Source: Pythium myriotylum
Taxonomy: Eukaryota > Oomycota > Peronosporomycetes > Pythiales > Pythiaceae
DNA: 64,000 bases
Reading direction: 5' to 3'
Assembly: GCA_023091665.1 (NCBI GenBank)
Contig: JALJCQ010000013.1
Location: forward strand, 930,001-994,000
Both the position numbers and the translations under genes were made by a program. Below, in pieces: positions 1 to 11,105 of this stretch. Under the pieces are notes generated by a model. The model saw nothing but the letters and a program-made list of their open reading frames with translations. It was not told the DNA's origin and ran no database searches. Position 1 is the stretch's first letter. Every line of letters begins with the position of its first letter.

Positions 1-3000
1 TTCAATGCAGGTATCTTCGTCACGCTGAACCCTGCCGGTAAAGGATATGGTGGTCGCTCGAAGCTACCAGATAACCTGAAGGCACTGTTTCGCCCAGTCG
101 CGATGGGACGGCCCGATAACAACCTCATTGCAGAGGTCATCTTGTACTCAGAAGGCTTCAGTGAGGCCAAAGATATCGCATCCAAAGTGGTGTCGTTGTA
201 CACCCTCTCGGCCCAACTGCTCTCCCAGCAGCAGCACTACGACTGGGGCTTACGAGCGCTCAAGGCTGTGTTAAACACCGCGGGTAAGTTGCTCTCAGCA
301 GCCAAGAAAGAACTGGTGGAAGGTAGCGAGAACGCCGAGCGCATGACCCCGGCACAAGAAACGGAGGTGCTGATCAAGGCTGTGCGTATCAACACGTTGT
401 CGAAGTTGACTTTCGTTGACTCAGCGCGTTTCTTAGCGTTGATCGGAGATGTCTTTCCCGGGGTAAACTCGGCAGATCTTGCAGGGGGCAAGCTGGCTGA
501 CGCTATCCGTGAAGTCATGGTGGCAAAACCGTTCTTCCTGCAGGTAGACGAGATCCAGATCCGAAAAATGCTACAGCTTAAGGAGTCGCTGGACCAGAGA
601 ATGGGGTGCGTTGTGGTGGGACCATCGGGGAGCGGCAAGTCTGCCGTATGGCAGATTCTTCAAGCGGCATTGATTAAGTGTGGGCAGCTAGTGAAGACCC
701 ATGTGATGAATCCGAAGTCTATGCCTCGTGAGAGGCTACTCGGGCACATGGATCTCGACACCCGTGAGTGGTCTGACGGTGTGTTGACGGACGCAGCTCG
801 TAAAGTGGTCAAAGAGCCCGAGACTGTTCGCTCGTGGATCATCTGTGACGGCGATGTGGACCCGGAATGGATCGAGTCGCTCAACTCGGTGCTGGACGAT
901 AACCACCTGCTTACTCTTCCCAACGGCGAGCGAATCAACTTTGGTCCGAACGTTAACTTCGTGTTCGAGACACATGATCTACGTTTCGCCTCGCCGGCAA
1001 CGATCTCGCGAATGGGGATGATATTCCTATCGGATGAAGACGTAGACGTGCAGCGTCTCGTTAGCAAATGGCTACTCTCTCAGCCAGAAGATCGCCGGAC
1101 CAACCTTCGTAACTGGATTGACGAGCTCTTCACAAAAGCACTGGAGGAACTCAACAAGTTTGAGCTAGTCGTGGATACAACTACGGTCGGTACTATCTTG
1201 AACGGCTTGAGCCACGTTTCAAGCGCGACGTCACGGTCCGAGTTCGTGGTCGCGATGATCCGGGGTCTCGGTGCCAACTTATCTGTCGCGAACCGTACAT
1301 CGTTCGCAAAGGCCATGTTCATGATGACTAGTGAGAGACCGCCAGATATGGGGGCTCCGCTAGATTGTTATTGTGTTGGGTCTGTTTTCCACTCATACGA
1401 GACCAAACGCGATACGTACGGTGCTATGGATGGGAAGCTTGACCGCAGCGACTTGGCAGCTTGCCAGGATGCAGTAGTGCCAACTATTTCAGTACAGCGA
1501 GGACTGAAGACCATCGAGCCCTGGGTCAAAAACATGGAGCCATTCATTCTCGTCGGTCCTGAAGGGTGCGGCAAGAACATGCTCATCCGGCAGGCGTTCC
1601 GAACCGCAAAGAACTTCAACGTAACAGTTCTTCACTGCAATGCCCAGACCACAGCAGACCACATCATCCATAAAATCGCGCAGTGCTGCTCCCTCTTCTC
1701 GACGACGACGGGACGAGTGTACCGCCCACGCGACTGTGAGCGACTGGTCTTGTATTTGAAAGACATCAACTTGCCCAAGCCAGACCAATACGACACGTGC
1801 ATGCTCATTGCATTCTTGCAGCAGTTGCTCACTTTCAACGGCTTCTACGACCAGAATCTCGAGTTCTTGGGCATTGACAAAGTGCAGATTGTCGCAAGTA
1901 TGAATGCAGCTACGACAGTCGGTCGTCACCCACTGTCTACGCGCTTCACGGCAATAGTTCGTGTGGCGTACATGGACTATCCATCATCAGAGGAACTTCA
2001 AGTTGTCTACTCGACTTTCTTGGAAGCTGTGTTCAACGACCCAACTGTCTCGCCAACTTGGAGAGAGGGACGCGATAACCGTGACAAGTTGGCGCGGTCT
2101 ATGGTGGAGATCTTCGACGCCACGAAGACGAAGTTCACAGTTGATGATCACCGTCACTACTTGTTCACTCCGCGAGATTTGACACGATGGGTCTTCTCGC
2201 TAGTTCGCTACGACTTGGACGGAGACAATGTCCTTGACATTGTCGCGTACGAAGGGCGTCGACTCTTCCGCGACCGACTTGTGGACGAAGATAGCGTTTC
2301 GAAGTTTGATGGCATTGTTAACTTGGCACTCAAGCAACAGTGGCGCCACAGCGCCAAACTCCAGGAGGTATACTTCAGCTCTCTCCACGGGCGGAAAGTC
2401 GGTGCTGGTGCCGACAGCAGCGATGCATCGGCAACAGCAGCACCCCTCGTTCGTATCTCAAGTGAGGACTTCAGCCAAGTCATCCTGCAAGGCATGACGC
2501 TTTACGAGCGCGAAGAGAAGGATCTCCACATGCTCCTCTTTGACGAGATCCTCGACCACCTCGCCGTCGTCGAGCGAGTGATCTCTGAGCCAGGTGGCTC
2601 AATGTTGCTTGTGGGCAACTCAGGTGTCGGGAGACGTTCAGCAACTACTTTGGCCTCGTATATGCTTGGATATACATTCTTCACGCCGAGCGCGACACGA
2701 CAGTACGATGCGACGTGTTTCCGCAACGATCTCAAGAGCATCCTTGTCAAGGCTGGAGTTGAAGGCCAACACTATGTGCTGTATCTGGAAGACCACCATT
2801 TCACAACTGACGACTCGATATTAGAGATCACAAACTCGTTGCTGAGCTCCGGTGAAGTTCCTGGTTTGTACACACACGAAGAAATCGAGCCGCAGATTGC
2901 TCCATTAAAGGAGAAAATGCTTGACGCCATCGGTTCCATGTCTGCGTCGAGCAGCTCCAACATCAAAACTGTGTACGACTTCTTTGTCACGCGCGTCTGC

Positions 3001-6000
3001 CAATACGTGCATGTCGTCTTGGGCATGGACTCGCGCCATCCTCAATTCCTCATGCGATGCGAGAGTAACCCAGCGCTATATACTCGTTGTTCGATCGTGT
3101 GGATGGGCGAGTGGTCGACGCAAAGCATGAAGAAGATTCCAGAGATGCTGTTGGCTGGGTCTGACTTAGTTGACGTGCTTCCAAAGACCATGCCACTCGT
3201 GAGCAGCGTCTATGAAACTTGCAAACGCTCACTGACTGGTGGTGCGACACCGCGTGAGTTTGTGGGATTCCTTGGGACGTGGAAAACGCTGTACGAAGCC
3301 AAATCTAAACAGGTTCAGCAGGAAATCAACCACCTGAAGAGCGGTCTGAGCAAGCTAGAAGAGGCTGCGACAACGGTCGACGAACTGAGTCGAAATGCTC
3401 GTATCAAGAAGCAAGAGCTAGGTAAAGCACAAGTTGCCGCAGATACCGCGATGGAGGAGATCCAGAAAGCACTAGATCGCGCTGCCACCAACCGAAGCAA
3501 CGTCGAGCAACTAAAGAAGCAGCTTGCAGAGGCGGAGAAATCCACGACCGCGAGAAAGAAAGAGATTGAGGCCGAGCTGAGTGAGATCACTCCAATTCTT
3601 CAGTCGGCGAAAGAAGCTGTGGGTAACATCAAAAGTGACAATATCAACGAGATCCGCTCCCTCAAAATGCCACCAGAGCCGATCCATGATGTCCTCTCCG
3701 CAGTACTCATGCTGCTCGGCATCCAAGATACCTCGTGGAACTCTATGAAAAAGTTCCTGGGAAACCGAGGCGTGAAGGAAGATATTCTGAACTACGATGC
3801 TCACCGTATCACTGGGGAGATCTCCAAAGCCGTAAGCAAGCTTGTGAAAAACAAAGCATCATCGTTTGACCACGACACTATCACTCGCGTGAGTGTTGCC
3901 GCAGCCCCACTGGCCACATGGGTTAAGGCAAACTTAAAATACTCGATGGTTCTCAGCAAAATTGAGCCTCTCGAAGCCGATCTCGCCGAGGCAAAACGCT
4001 CTCTTGAAACTTCTCAGCAAAAACTGCACCAATACGAGGAAGACCTCGCAAAAATTGACAAGAAAGTCGCTCACATGAAGACGCAGTTTGCTGAGAAGAC
4101 GGCTGAGGCGGAAAAATTGCGTTTTGGATTGGAAAGAGCCGAAAGTACGCTGAACAAGGCACAGGGACTGCTGTCCAAGCTAAGTGGCGAACAAAAGAGA
4201 TGGTCCGAACAGGTCAAGGAGCTTGAGTCCCGTCAGTCGGACCTCCCGATGCGGATGCTTTTGGCTGCAGCATTCACAACCTTCTTAGGCAAATGCTCCG
4301 AGGATGTACGTGAGAACATCATCAAAGAGTGGGAGCGCGACTTGATGGAGATTTCACCATCTTCCGCGTCGTCGAGAGGGTTTGAGTACAGGAAACTGAT
4401 GAGCACGGAGAGTGAGCTGCTTACGTGGAAGAGCATGGGTCTCCCAGCAGACAATCTCTCAATGGAAAACGCTCTTGTCGTCGTCAATTCGTGCATAGAA
4501 CGGTGCCCATTCATCATCGATCCTGCAAGCGCGTCCACAGCGTGGTTGAAGGCCGAGCTGGAGAAGGACGCGACCAGACCTCTCACACTTTTGCAAGCGC
4601 AAGATCCTCGATTCGTGAACACTGTTGAACAAGCCGTCCGCTTTGGACGAACACTGGTCATACTTGAAGTCGACAATGTCGAGCCGTATCTATACCCGCT
4701 TGTTCGGAAGGATTTGATTCACCAAGGGCCAAGATACGTTGTCGCCTTGGGCGATAAGGTTGTAGATTACAACGAAAACTTCCGACTCTTCCTTGTAACG
4801 CGCAACCCATCACCGCCTCTCGCTCCAGACGCGCTTGCCATCGTTAATGTTGTGAACTTCACCGTGACGAAGTCCGGACTGGAAGGCCAGTTGCTTGGTG
4901 TAACAATTCAGCACGAACAACCGGCCCTAGAACAGGAGAAGAGCGAACTACTGAAGCAAGAAGAAGATTGCAAAGTGCAGCTAGCTACACTCGAAAAACA
5001 GCTTGTAGAAGCACTGGCGACCTCGGAAGGCGATATCCTGGAGAATGTGATCCTCATCGAATCGCTCACGAAAACAAAAGCGACAAGTGCAGAAATTGAG
5101 CAGGCACTCGATCGCTCAGCGAAGAAATCTGAGGAGCTGGATGAGAAGCGTGACACTTACCGCCCCTTTGCTCACGAAGGTGCCAAGATGTTCTTCCTGG
5201 TGAAGCAACTGAGTGCCGTGAACCACATGTATCGGTTCTCACTCGCCAGCTTTCTTGGGCTCTTCAAGGCAACGCTGGGAACGAAGATGGAGTCAGCCAA
5301 CACCCGCGATCGCATCAACCGCCTCATTCCGATCCTCGAGTACAAGGTTCTCATGTTTGTCGGTCGCGCATTGTTTAAGGAGCACCGACCGATGTTCGGT
5401 ATGCACCTCGTCCACGGAATGCACTTCGAGTGCTTCGATAAGAATGAGTACGAGACGTTCTGTGGCGACGCGGTAAGCAGCACAGAGAAATCGAACGTTG
5501 CGTTGCCAGAGTGGGCATCCGCCGAGCGAAAAGAAGCCTTTACTCGCCTCGTGGAGACGCTACCGAGACTCGCTCAGCAATGCAAGTTTGACAGCACCGA
5601 TCTCTGGATCCGCTGGTCGAAGTCTCCGGAATGTGAGCAACAATTCCACGCCAAAATGGACAAAGCGGGATCTGGCGGTGGGCTTACAGCATTCCAAAAG
5701 GTGCTTGTCGTACAGGCACTTCGTCCCGACCGACTGCAGAGCGCGATTATTCAGTTCATCTGTGGCGTCATGTCTCTGAAGTCGCTAACACCACCACCTC
5801 TTGACTTCAAAGTGATTGCGACTGAAGAAGCGACCCACGTGACACCTGTCTTGTTGATGACCACAGCTGGTGCCGACCCGTCCAAGGAGTTAGAAGAGGT
5901 AGCAACATCAGTTGTCGGTAGGGAGCACTACTTCGAAGTCGCGATGGGTGGTGGACAGCAAGAGAAGGCACTGAAGTTGCTACGTTCGGCAGCTGAGAAC

Positions 6001-7617
6001 GGCGAGTGGCTATGTCTTCAGAATCTGCATTTGGTCGTTGCGTGGCTTCCTGTTCTCGAAAAAGAGATCAATGTTCTACAGGCGAATCCGAAGTTCCGTT
6101 TGTGGCTCACGACCGAGCCACACGACGCCTTTCCGCTCGTGCTGTTAGAGCAGTCGATCAAGATCACGTTTGAGTCGCCACCTGGACTCAAAAAGAACTT
6201 GCAACGCACTTACTCGGCTTGGAACCCTCAGTTTATCGCCAAAGGATCGTTGCCGAGAGCTCAGCTCTTGTTCCTGCTAGCGTTCTTCCATGCACTCTTG
6301 CAAGAATGGCGTACGTACCTCCCGCAGGGATGGACCAAGTTTTACGAGTTTTCGTTCGGAGACTTTCGCGCGGGTACGAACGTGATCGAACTCGGGTGTA
6401 AAACGTCCGGCTCAGCCGAACGCGGTAGTGGCATCGACTGGGCGACGCTCCATGGCTTGATGGAGAACGCAATCTACGGTGGCCGCGTGGATAATCCGTA
6501 CGATCTGCGAGTGCTGCGCTGTAACATCTCGGAGTACTTCAGTTCCGAATTCCTCTCGGGGCAGAAGAGCCTCTTGCGGGGTATCAAGATGCCACAATCA
6601 ACGCGTCACGAGGACTTCCTCGAGCTCATAGACCGCCTGCCCGACAGCGACGCGCCTGCAGTCTTTGGGCTCCCAGACAACATCGAGCGTTCGATGCAGC
6701 GCACACTGTCGAGCGAGGTCATCGCACAGCTCAAGATGCTCTCGTCCAGCGAGGAAGCCGGCGACAAGTTTGACCGAGAAAAATGGCGCGCACAGCTCGG
6801 GCCGCTTCTCGAAAGCTGGGCCAAGTGGACGACCAACTTGTCGCTCGACAGTGCAAGCAACAGCAGCAGCGGCTCTGGGAAAAACCTGACCACGATGTCG
6901 CCGGCCGACGCGTTCGTAGCACTTGAGAACGAGTACGCGCTGGATCTCATCTTGCAGGTCCACCAGAGCCTGCAGGGGCTCAAGAAAGTCATCTACGGCA
7001 CGGGTCTGCTCACTCCGGCGATCCAGAGCATCGGCGCAGACCTGCTCAAGGGCCAAGTGCCGCGCGAGTGGAGTTCCAAGTGGGACGCGAGCGAGACCGC
7101 GCAGACGTGGCTGCGCGCTCTGGCGCTGCGCAAGCGCGCGCTGGTCGAGTGGCAGGAGGCCTCGGGCTCGGGCAAGCTGCTCGCTCGCGGACTTGACCTC
7201 TCGGACTTGCTGCATCCGGGCACGTTCCTGAACGCGCTGCGGCAGCAGTCGGCGCGCGCGCTCAAGTGCTCGATGGACGGCATGAAGCTGCTCTCGTGCT
7301 GGGAGAAAGACAAGATCAAGAGCTCTCCGCTCGAGTGGTTCGAGATCACCAACCTGCTTCTCCAGGGCGCGTCGTTCGAAGGCGGGAGCCTCGTCGAGGC
7401 CAACGCGGACGCGCAGGAACTCGTGGCCGTCCCGCCGTGCTTCGTGGCCTACGCGCGCGACAACGCCGAGGAGACGTACGCCAAGGAGAGCTGCATCAAG
7501 GTGCCTCTCTACTACTCGACGAGCCGCGAGCGCATGCTCGTGGAGATCGCGCTGCCCATCGCCGGCGACCACGCGCGCTGGATTCTCGCCGGTGTCGCCT
7601 TGTTCCTGGGCGAGTGA
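1..7617 (+). CDS. DYNC2H1: Cytoplasmic dynein-2 (IFT dynein) heavy chain, 5' truncated by window
   Basis: Motor heavy chain of retrograde intraflagellar transport, needed to build and maintain flagella. The frame is open from base 1, so the gene starts upstream; 2538 codons plus stop are visible with no intron. The first residues are the AAA1 NPAGKGYGGR region and the LPDNLKALFRPVAM stretch typical of dynein heavy chains, and EVILYSEGF resembles the dynein-2 branch. The AAA2 P-loop GPSGSGKS is near 619-642. AAA3 has GPEGCGKN near 1555-1578. AAA4 has GNSGVGRR near 2614-2637, with arginine in place of the catalytic lysine, as in dynein-2 relatives. Long charged heptad regions at about 3300-3600 and 3960-4230 are the stalk coiled coils. 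The protein ends in AGVALFLGE, a normal dynein C-terminus. Known from family: partner of dynein-2 intermediate and light chains. Inferred: this organism makes flagellated zoospores. Confidence 0.95.
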   Translation, partial: FNAGIFVTLNPAGKGYGGRSKLPDNLKALFRPVAMGRPDNNLIAEVILYSEGFSEAKDIASKVVSLYTLSAQLLSQQQHYDWGLRALKAVLNTAGKLLSAAKKELVEGSENAERMTPAQETEVLIKAVRINTLSKLTFVDSARFLALIGDVFPGVNSADLAGGKLADAIREVMVAKPFFLQVDEIQIRKMLQLKESLDQRMGCVVVGPSGSGKSAVWQILQAALIKCGQLVKTHVMNPKSMPRERLLGHMDLDTREWSDGVLTDAARKVVKEPETVRSWIICDGDVDPEWIESLNSVLDDNHLLTLPNGERINFGPNVNFVFETHDLRFASPATISRMGMIFLSDEDVDVQRLVSKWLLSQPEDRRTNLRNWIDELFTKALEELNKFELVVDTTTVGTILNGLSHVSSATSRSEFVVAMIRGLGANLSVANRTSFAKAMFMMTSERPPDMGAPLDCYCVGSVFHSYETKRDTYGAMDGKLDRSDLAACQDAVVPTISVQRGLKTIEPWVKNMEPFILVGPEGCGKNMLIRQAFRTAKNFNVTVLHCNAQTTADHIIHKIAQCCSLFSTTTGRVYRPRDCERLVLYLKDINLPKPDQYDTCMLIAFLQQLLTFNGFYDQNLEFLGIDKVQIVASMNAATTVGRHPLSTRFTAIVRVAYMDYPSSEELQVVYSTFLEAVFNDPTVSPTWREGRDNRDKLARSMVEIFDATKTKFTVDDHRHYLFTPRDLTRWVFSLVRYDLDGDNVLDIVAYEGRRLFRDRLVDEDSVSKFDGIVNLALKQQWRHSAKLQEVYFSSLHGRKVGAGADSSDASATAAPLVRISSEDFSQVILQGMTLYEREEKDLHMLLFDEILDHLAVVERVISEPGGSMLLVGNSGVGRRSATTLASYMLGYTFFTPSATRQYDATCFRNDLKSILVKAGVEGQHYVLYLEDHHFTTDDSILEITNSLLSSGEVPGLYTHEEIEPQIAPLKEKMLDAIGSMSASSSSNIKTVYDFFVTRVCQYVHVVLGMDSRHPQFLMRCESNPALYTRCSIVWMGEWSTQSMKKIPEMLLAGSDLVDVLPKTMPLVSSVYETCKRSLTGGATPREFVGFLGTWKTLYEAKSKQVQQEINHLKSGLSKLEEAATTVDELSRNARIKKQELGKAQVAADTAMEEIQKALDRAATNRSNVEQLKKQLAEAEKSTTARKKEIEAELSEITPILQSAKEAVGNIKSDNINEIRSLKMPPEPIHDVLSAVLMLLGIQDTSWNSMKKFLGNRGVKEDILNYDAHRITGEISKAVSKLVKNKASSFDHDTITRVSVAAAPLATWVKANLKYSMVLSKIEPLEADLAEAKRSLETSQQKLHQYEEDLAKIDKKVAHMKTQFAEKTAEAEKLRFGLERAESTLNKAQGLLSKLSGEQKRWSEQVKELESRQSDLPMRMLLAAAFTTFLGKCSEDVRENIIKEWERDLMEISPSSASSRGFEYRKLMSTESELLTWKSMGLPADNLSMENALVVVNSCIERCPFIIDPASASTAWLKAELEKDATRPLTLLQAQDPRFVNTVEQAVRFGRTLVILEVDNVEPYLYPLVRKDLIHQGPRYVVALGDKVVDYNENFRLFLVTRNPSPPLAPDALAIVNVVNFTVTKSGLEGQLLGVTIQHEQPALEQEKSELLKQEEDCKVQLATLEKQLVEALATSEGDILENVILIESLTKTKATSAEIEQALDRSAKKSEELDEKRDTYRPFAHEGAKMFFLVKQLSAVNHMYRFSLASFLGLFKATLGTKMESANTRDRINRLIPILEYKVLMFVGRALFKEHRPMFGMHLVHGMHFECFDKNEYETFCGDAVSSTEKSNVALPEWASAERKEAFTRLVETLPRLAQQCKFDSTDLWIRWSKSPECEQQFHAKMDKAGSGGGLTAFQKVLVVQALRPDRLQSAIIQFICGVMSLKSLTPPPLDFKVIATEEATHVTPVLLMTTAGADPSKELEEVATSVVGREHYFEVAMGGGQQEKALKLLRSAAENGEWLCLQNLHLVVAWLPVLEKEINVLQANPKFRLWLTTEPHDAFPLVLLEQSIKITFESPPGLKKNLQRTYSAWNPQFIAKGSLPRAQLLFLLAFFHALLQEWRTYLPQGWTKFYEFSFGDFRAGTNVIELGCKTSGSAERGSGIDWATLHGLMENAIYGGRVDNPYDLRVLRCNISEYFSSEFLSGQKSLLRGIKMPQSTRHEDFLELIDRLPDSDAPAVFGLPDNIERSMQRTLSSEVIAQLKMLSSSEEAGDKFDREKWRAQLGPLLESWAKWTTNLSLDSASNSSSGSGKNLTTMSPADAFVALENEYALDLILQVHQSLQGLKKVIYGTGLLTPAIQSIGADLLKGQVPREWSSKWDASETAQTWLRALALRKRALVEWQEASGSGKLLARGLDLSDLLHPGTFLNALRQQSARALKCSMDGMKLLSCWEKDKIKSSPLEWFEITNLLLQGASFEGGSLVEANADAQELVAVPPCFVAYARDNAEETYAKESCIKVPLYYSTSRERMLVEIALPIAGDHARWILAGVALFLGE

Positions 7618-7875
7618 AGTGTTTCATGGATGCGAACTTGGCAGTCATAAAAACGAGGTTCTGACGACCCATCTGTCAATCGTCCACAAATGGCGTTCTA
7701 CGATTGGTGGAAATAAGAGAGTATAGTGGACGCAAGTGAGAGCGGACGGTGTTGAAGTGCGCGGGGTTTCCTCTTTGGCGCGAGAGGGGTCTCCCCCAAG
7801 AAAAGCAACCGGATAAGACCGACGGCGCCCTCGACGAGCGCGTCGAGAGGCCATCCTCTCGCTCGGGGCCACGAG

Positions 7876-7892
7876 CTCTCTCTCTCTCTCTT
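7876..7892. repeat. CT dinucleotide tract
   Basis: A pure CT run ends 13 bases before the start codon of the small acylated protein at 7906, so it lies in that gene's leader or core promoter. Similar pyrimidine runs occur near other genes in this window. Confidence 0.8.
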
Positions 7893-7905
7893 TGCGTGAG
7901 CGACC

Positions 7906-8502
7906 ATGGGATGCTGCCCGTCCAAGCACAAGACCCACAAGGGCGACAGTCTCTCGGCGTACAGCGAGTACCCGCCGACAGAGAAGATCGACATTGACTA
8001 CACGCCGAGCGAGCGAGGAAGCGCGCCGATCACTGACGAGCAGCTCACGGTCATAGTCAAAGCCCATGATGCGCCACGGGACATGCTCATGGATCGCGGC
8101 GATGGACGCGCCGTCGAGAAATCGGACCACGAGATCGACATGGATGTTGCTGCTCCAGTCGACGAGGACGACCAAGCCGACCTCGACATGATCGCGATCT
8201 CCGTACGGCCAGCCGAGGCAACGTCGGGCCCCGCTGTGCTTCCTCCGCTTGATTTCGTCGAGGTCTCTTCGGGAACCCCAGCGCGGTCAACTGAGGAGAT
8301 GCCGTCTCCGGTGCGGTCACCGTCGCGTCCGCCGATCAACTACGAGGACATGCCGATCAACTCGATGTACCACCGCATCCACGTCGTGGAGGTGGAGGAG
8401 ATGGAGGCCAAGCGCCGCCAAGAGCTGCAGGAAGAGGCCGAGCGACGAGAGCGCGAGATCCAGGAGTTCAGAGCGGCGATGCAGACCCCGTCGGAAGGGT
8501 AA
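7906..8502 (+). CDS. Small dually acylated membrane-associated protein, unknown function
   Basis: 198 residues, single exon. The start MGCCPSK is a strong N-myristoylation signal (Gly2) followed by two cysteines suited to palmitoylation and a basic patch, so attachment to the inner face of the plasma membrane is likely. The middle (about residues 45-110) is acidic and looks disordered; the C-terminal 45 residues contain HRIHVVEVEEMEAKRR and predict a long charged helix. No catalytic domain is recognised. The start is supported by the CT tract and the CGACC context just before the ATG. It lies 288 bases after the dynein stop on the same strand. It could be a membrane scaffold, but nothing in the sequence identifies a partner. 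Confidence 0.65.
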   Translation: MGCCPSKHKTHKGDSLSAYSEYPPTEKIDIDYTPSERGSAPITDEQLTVIVKAHDAPRDMLMDRGDGRAVEKSDHEIDMDVAAPVDEDDQADLDMIAISVRPAEATSGPAVLPPLDFVEVSSGTPARSTEEMPSPVRSPSRPPINYEDMPINSMYHRIHVVEVEEMEAKRRQELQEEAERREREIQEFRAAMQTPSEG

Positions 8503-11105
8503 GGCACCGGCACGACCCTTCGCGCTCAGTCACCACGACCTCTCCACCGCATGCATCGTCCAGTCGCGTCCATCTAATTTATCGCTCTTTCCGGACTCCT
8601 CTCTTCAGGACCCTTCAACCAAGCGGATGAGACGGCTCCTCCGCGTTGGTTGGTCTCCGCTCCTCCTCCTCCTCCTAGTCAAAATAGTAATACAGCTCCT
8701 CCTCGTCTCCACCCACCCAGGCTAATCACACTGGCAGTGCCGATGAGTCCACGCCGCTGCTGCTCAGTGACTCACACTGGACGGACTCCATAATACGGTA
8801 TTTTCGGTAGGGAGATTGAGATAATATCTCAATCGCCCGAGAATCGACCACCATCCACGCCTTCGGTATTAATACTTGGTGGGCCATGGTGGCATCAGAC
8901 TTCCTTTGCCACGGGTGGATAGTTACTGCAGTTCGCATCGTTTTCGCTCGAGGGTCGCCACAAGGGTGGGTCGCATCTAGATAGCCCACTCTGTTCTGTG
9001 CCCACAAAGGTGGAGGAGTCGTCCCGAAAGGCATACCACTCCATCCCCACCAAGACCCGTTCGTTGGCCATATGGACAATTTCTCCTTGACAATCCCGAC
9101 GGGTCACCCTCGTCACCGATGACCTTGGGAGTTCAGCGAGGGATCAGCCATCCCCCCCCCCCCCTCCGCAAGCGCCAGTTCATCCAGAGCGAGCGAACGC
9201 TCTCGGCCGTCTCAAGTGATTCTCGGATGGACGAAAAGTTCCTCGAGGGGCTGTTTTTACTAACAAGAACTTGGGGCCTTCTCCCATCCTCCTTTGGATC
9301 TTCCAACGATCGCGAAGAATGGCCACGCTCCCTGTGCACTCGTTGAGCGTCATGTGGGCGACGCCGCCGCAACCGTTGGTGCTTCCTCCGTTCTCAGGTG
9401 CGCGCGACAGCCTCGCCCGCGTGGAAACACCCGCGAGTGTCAACGTCAACGCGTGTGTAGTCAACTGTGTCCTTTCGAGTGGTGGAGACGAATGTCCGAG
9501 GAATCGCCAAGCTCCCCGGTTCTGACGAGTGGCCGCCGGTCGCCAACATGCGCGATTCGACAACAGCCAGAGGGAACCGCAGACCTGGTTCTGTGCGTTT
9601 AATGCAGTTGCACCCGACAGAGACAGGGCGGCCCACTCTGATTTCGAGCCCGCTTTTTTTGCCCTGTCGTCACGATCGCTGACGTGCCTGGAACCATTGT
9701 GGGTTTTAGCTCCTCCCGAAATGGATGGGATTCGCAAGCAGGCGGCAGTCTGGGCGAGAGACTGGACCTGAGAACACTCTCCTCCCCTCCGACAGGTTCC
9801 CTCACCGACCGAATGGAATGGATCGTGCACGATCGGAACCGCCGAGATGTTTGACGCGAATATTAATACTGTGGAAGATGTTCGTGGGCGCCGAGAGTCG
9901 CTCTCCTCGTGGGTGGCACTCGACCTGTTGCACTCGCACGAATCGCGTTCGTGCTGACCGAGAGTTGCCTCGAGCGACTTGGTGTACCGGCCCAGTAGTG
10001 CACGACATGGTCTCAAATGTCCACATTAGTGCTACTGTGTGAGTTCGCAGTTGAACCGTTCAGCACCGGTCAAAATGGCCAAGTCTCTCTTCTGTCAACG
10101 GCGCGATCGACAAATTTGAGGAAACTGCAGATCCCTCCCACTCTGCTGCTGAATCATCTGGGCGAAATGACTGGCGTAGAGACCGGAGTGATGGCGCTCG
10201 ACAGACGGGCGCCCGCCCGACTCTTCCTTACCAACGGTTCGAATCGTCAGACGGCTCGTGTCGTTTTCCCGGCACCTAACCCCAATCACAGCTCCCCCCA
10301 GGCCTTTGGATCCATGGAATGAAGAGGAGAAGTTCTTTGGGAATCGCCGTGACTCACACGAACCATCTTGGAATCCCCATGTCGAACCCGTGCGGTGCCG
10401 ATCTTCAACGGTTGGCTCTGCATGTGTCTGGGCGAAGCTGTCATCGCGCGGCAAGCTGTTGCAACCGCAACTTGAGCCTCGGCCGACAGACAGAAGTTGC
10501 GTGTTCTGGGAAGATCCACCTGCCTGTCTGCTCTGCAATCCATCACAAGAGTGGGTGGGTTAGGGTGGGAAAGGCCAACTCTAGGAATCAAAGAGTGGCA
10601 GTCTGGTCATCGAACCAACGCCTAATACGCGCTCTTTTTCTGCGCGCTCGTCGTCTCCGCGCATCCCACCGTTACCTGCTCGCGTGTGGGCGTGTGTTTT
10701 TTTTTCTCCGGTGGAAGAACCGCCTTGTTTTGTTGGGGCTTTTTGCAAGAACCTCGGCCCCTGGGAACAGGTCTCTCTCCAAAGAAATGAGTCTTGAGCC
10801 AGTTGGAGGGGGAAAGCCCGTTCCGTTGGGACCCCTAGCCCAGAAACGGGCCGCGCCGCCGTCCGCGTGAGGTGGTGACCAGTGCCACTCTGGGGACTTC
10901 GTGTTCAAAGGGCCCGTCGATCTTCGTCTGCACATCCGGCGGCACAAATCCAGTGCGCGCGCAGACGCCACTTGCCGATTCCCTCGCTGGTTGGTCCCTT
11001 TCCCCCGTCTGCGTGCTCCTCGCGTGCTCCTCTCGCTCTTCTCGCTCGCGCTCGTCGGTCTTCCCCCTCTCGCGTGGTCCATTCCCAAAGTCGACGCCTC
11101 CCAAG
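8503..11105. other. Gene-poor 2.6 kb stretch
   Basis: I find no convincing gene here. ORFs up to 278 codons (9180-10016 minus) have no recognisable domain or signal. A C13 homopolymer sits at 9152-9164. From about 10872 to 11105 the frame of the downstream gene stays open but lacks an ATG; this part is pyrimidine-rich and looks like a leader. The rest may be promoter sequence, decayed repeat or non-coding RNA; I see no terminal repeats. Confidence 0.6.

Noticed and set aside
6598..7572. 324-codon minus-strand ORF over the dynein 3' end
   Set aside because: Antisense to conserved dynein sequence and of biased composition.
9152..9164. C13 run, and G runs at 31448-31456 and 51101-51110, as possible assembly problems
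   Set aside because: They fall in non-coding sequence and no frame is broken around them, so there is no sign of an error.
9180..10016. 278-codon minus-strand ORF in the gene-poor region
   Set aside because: No domain, no signal, low-complexity-free but random-looking composition; no splice partners found.
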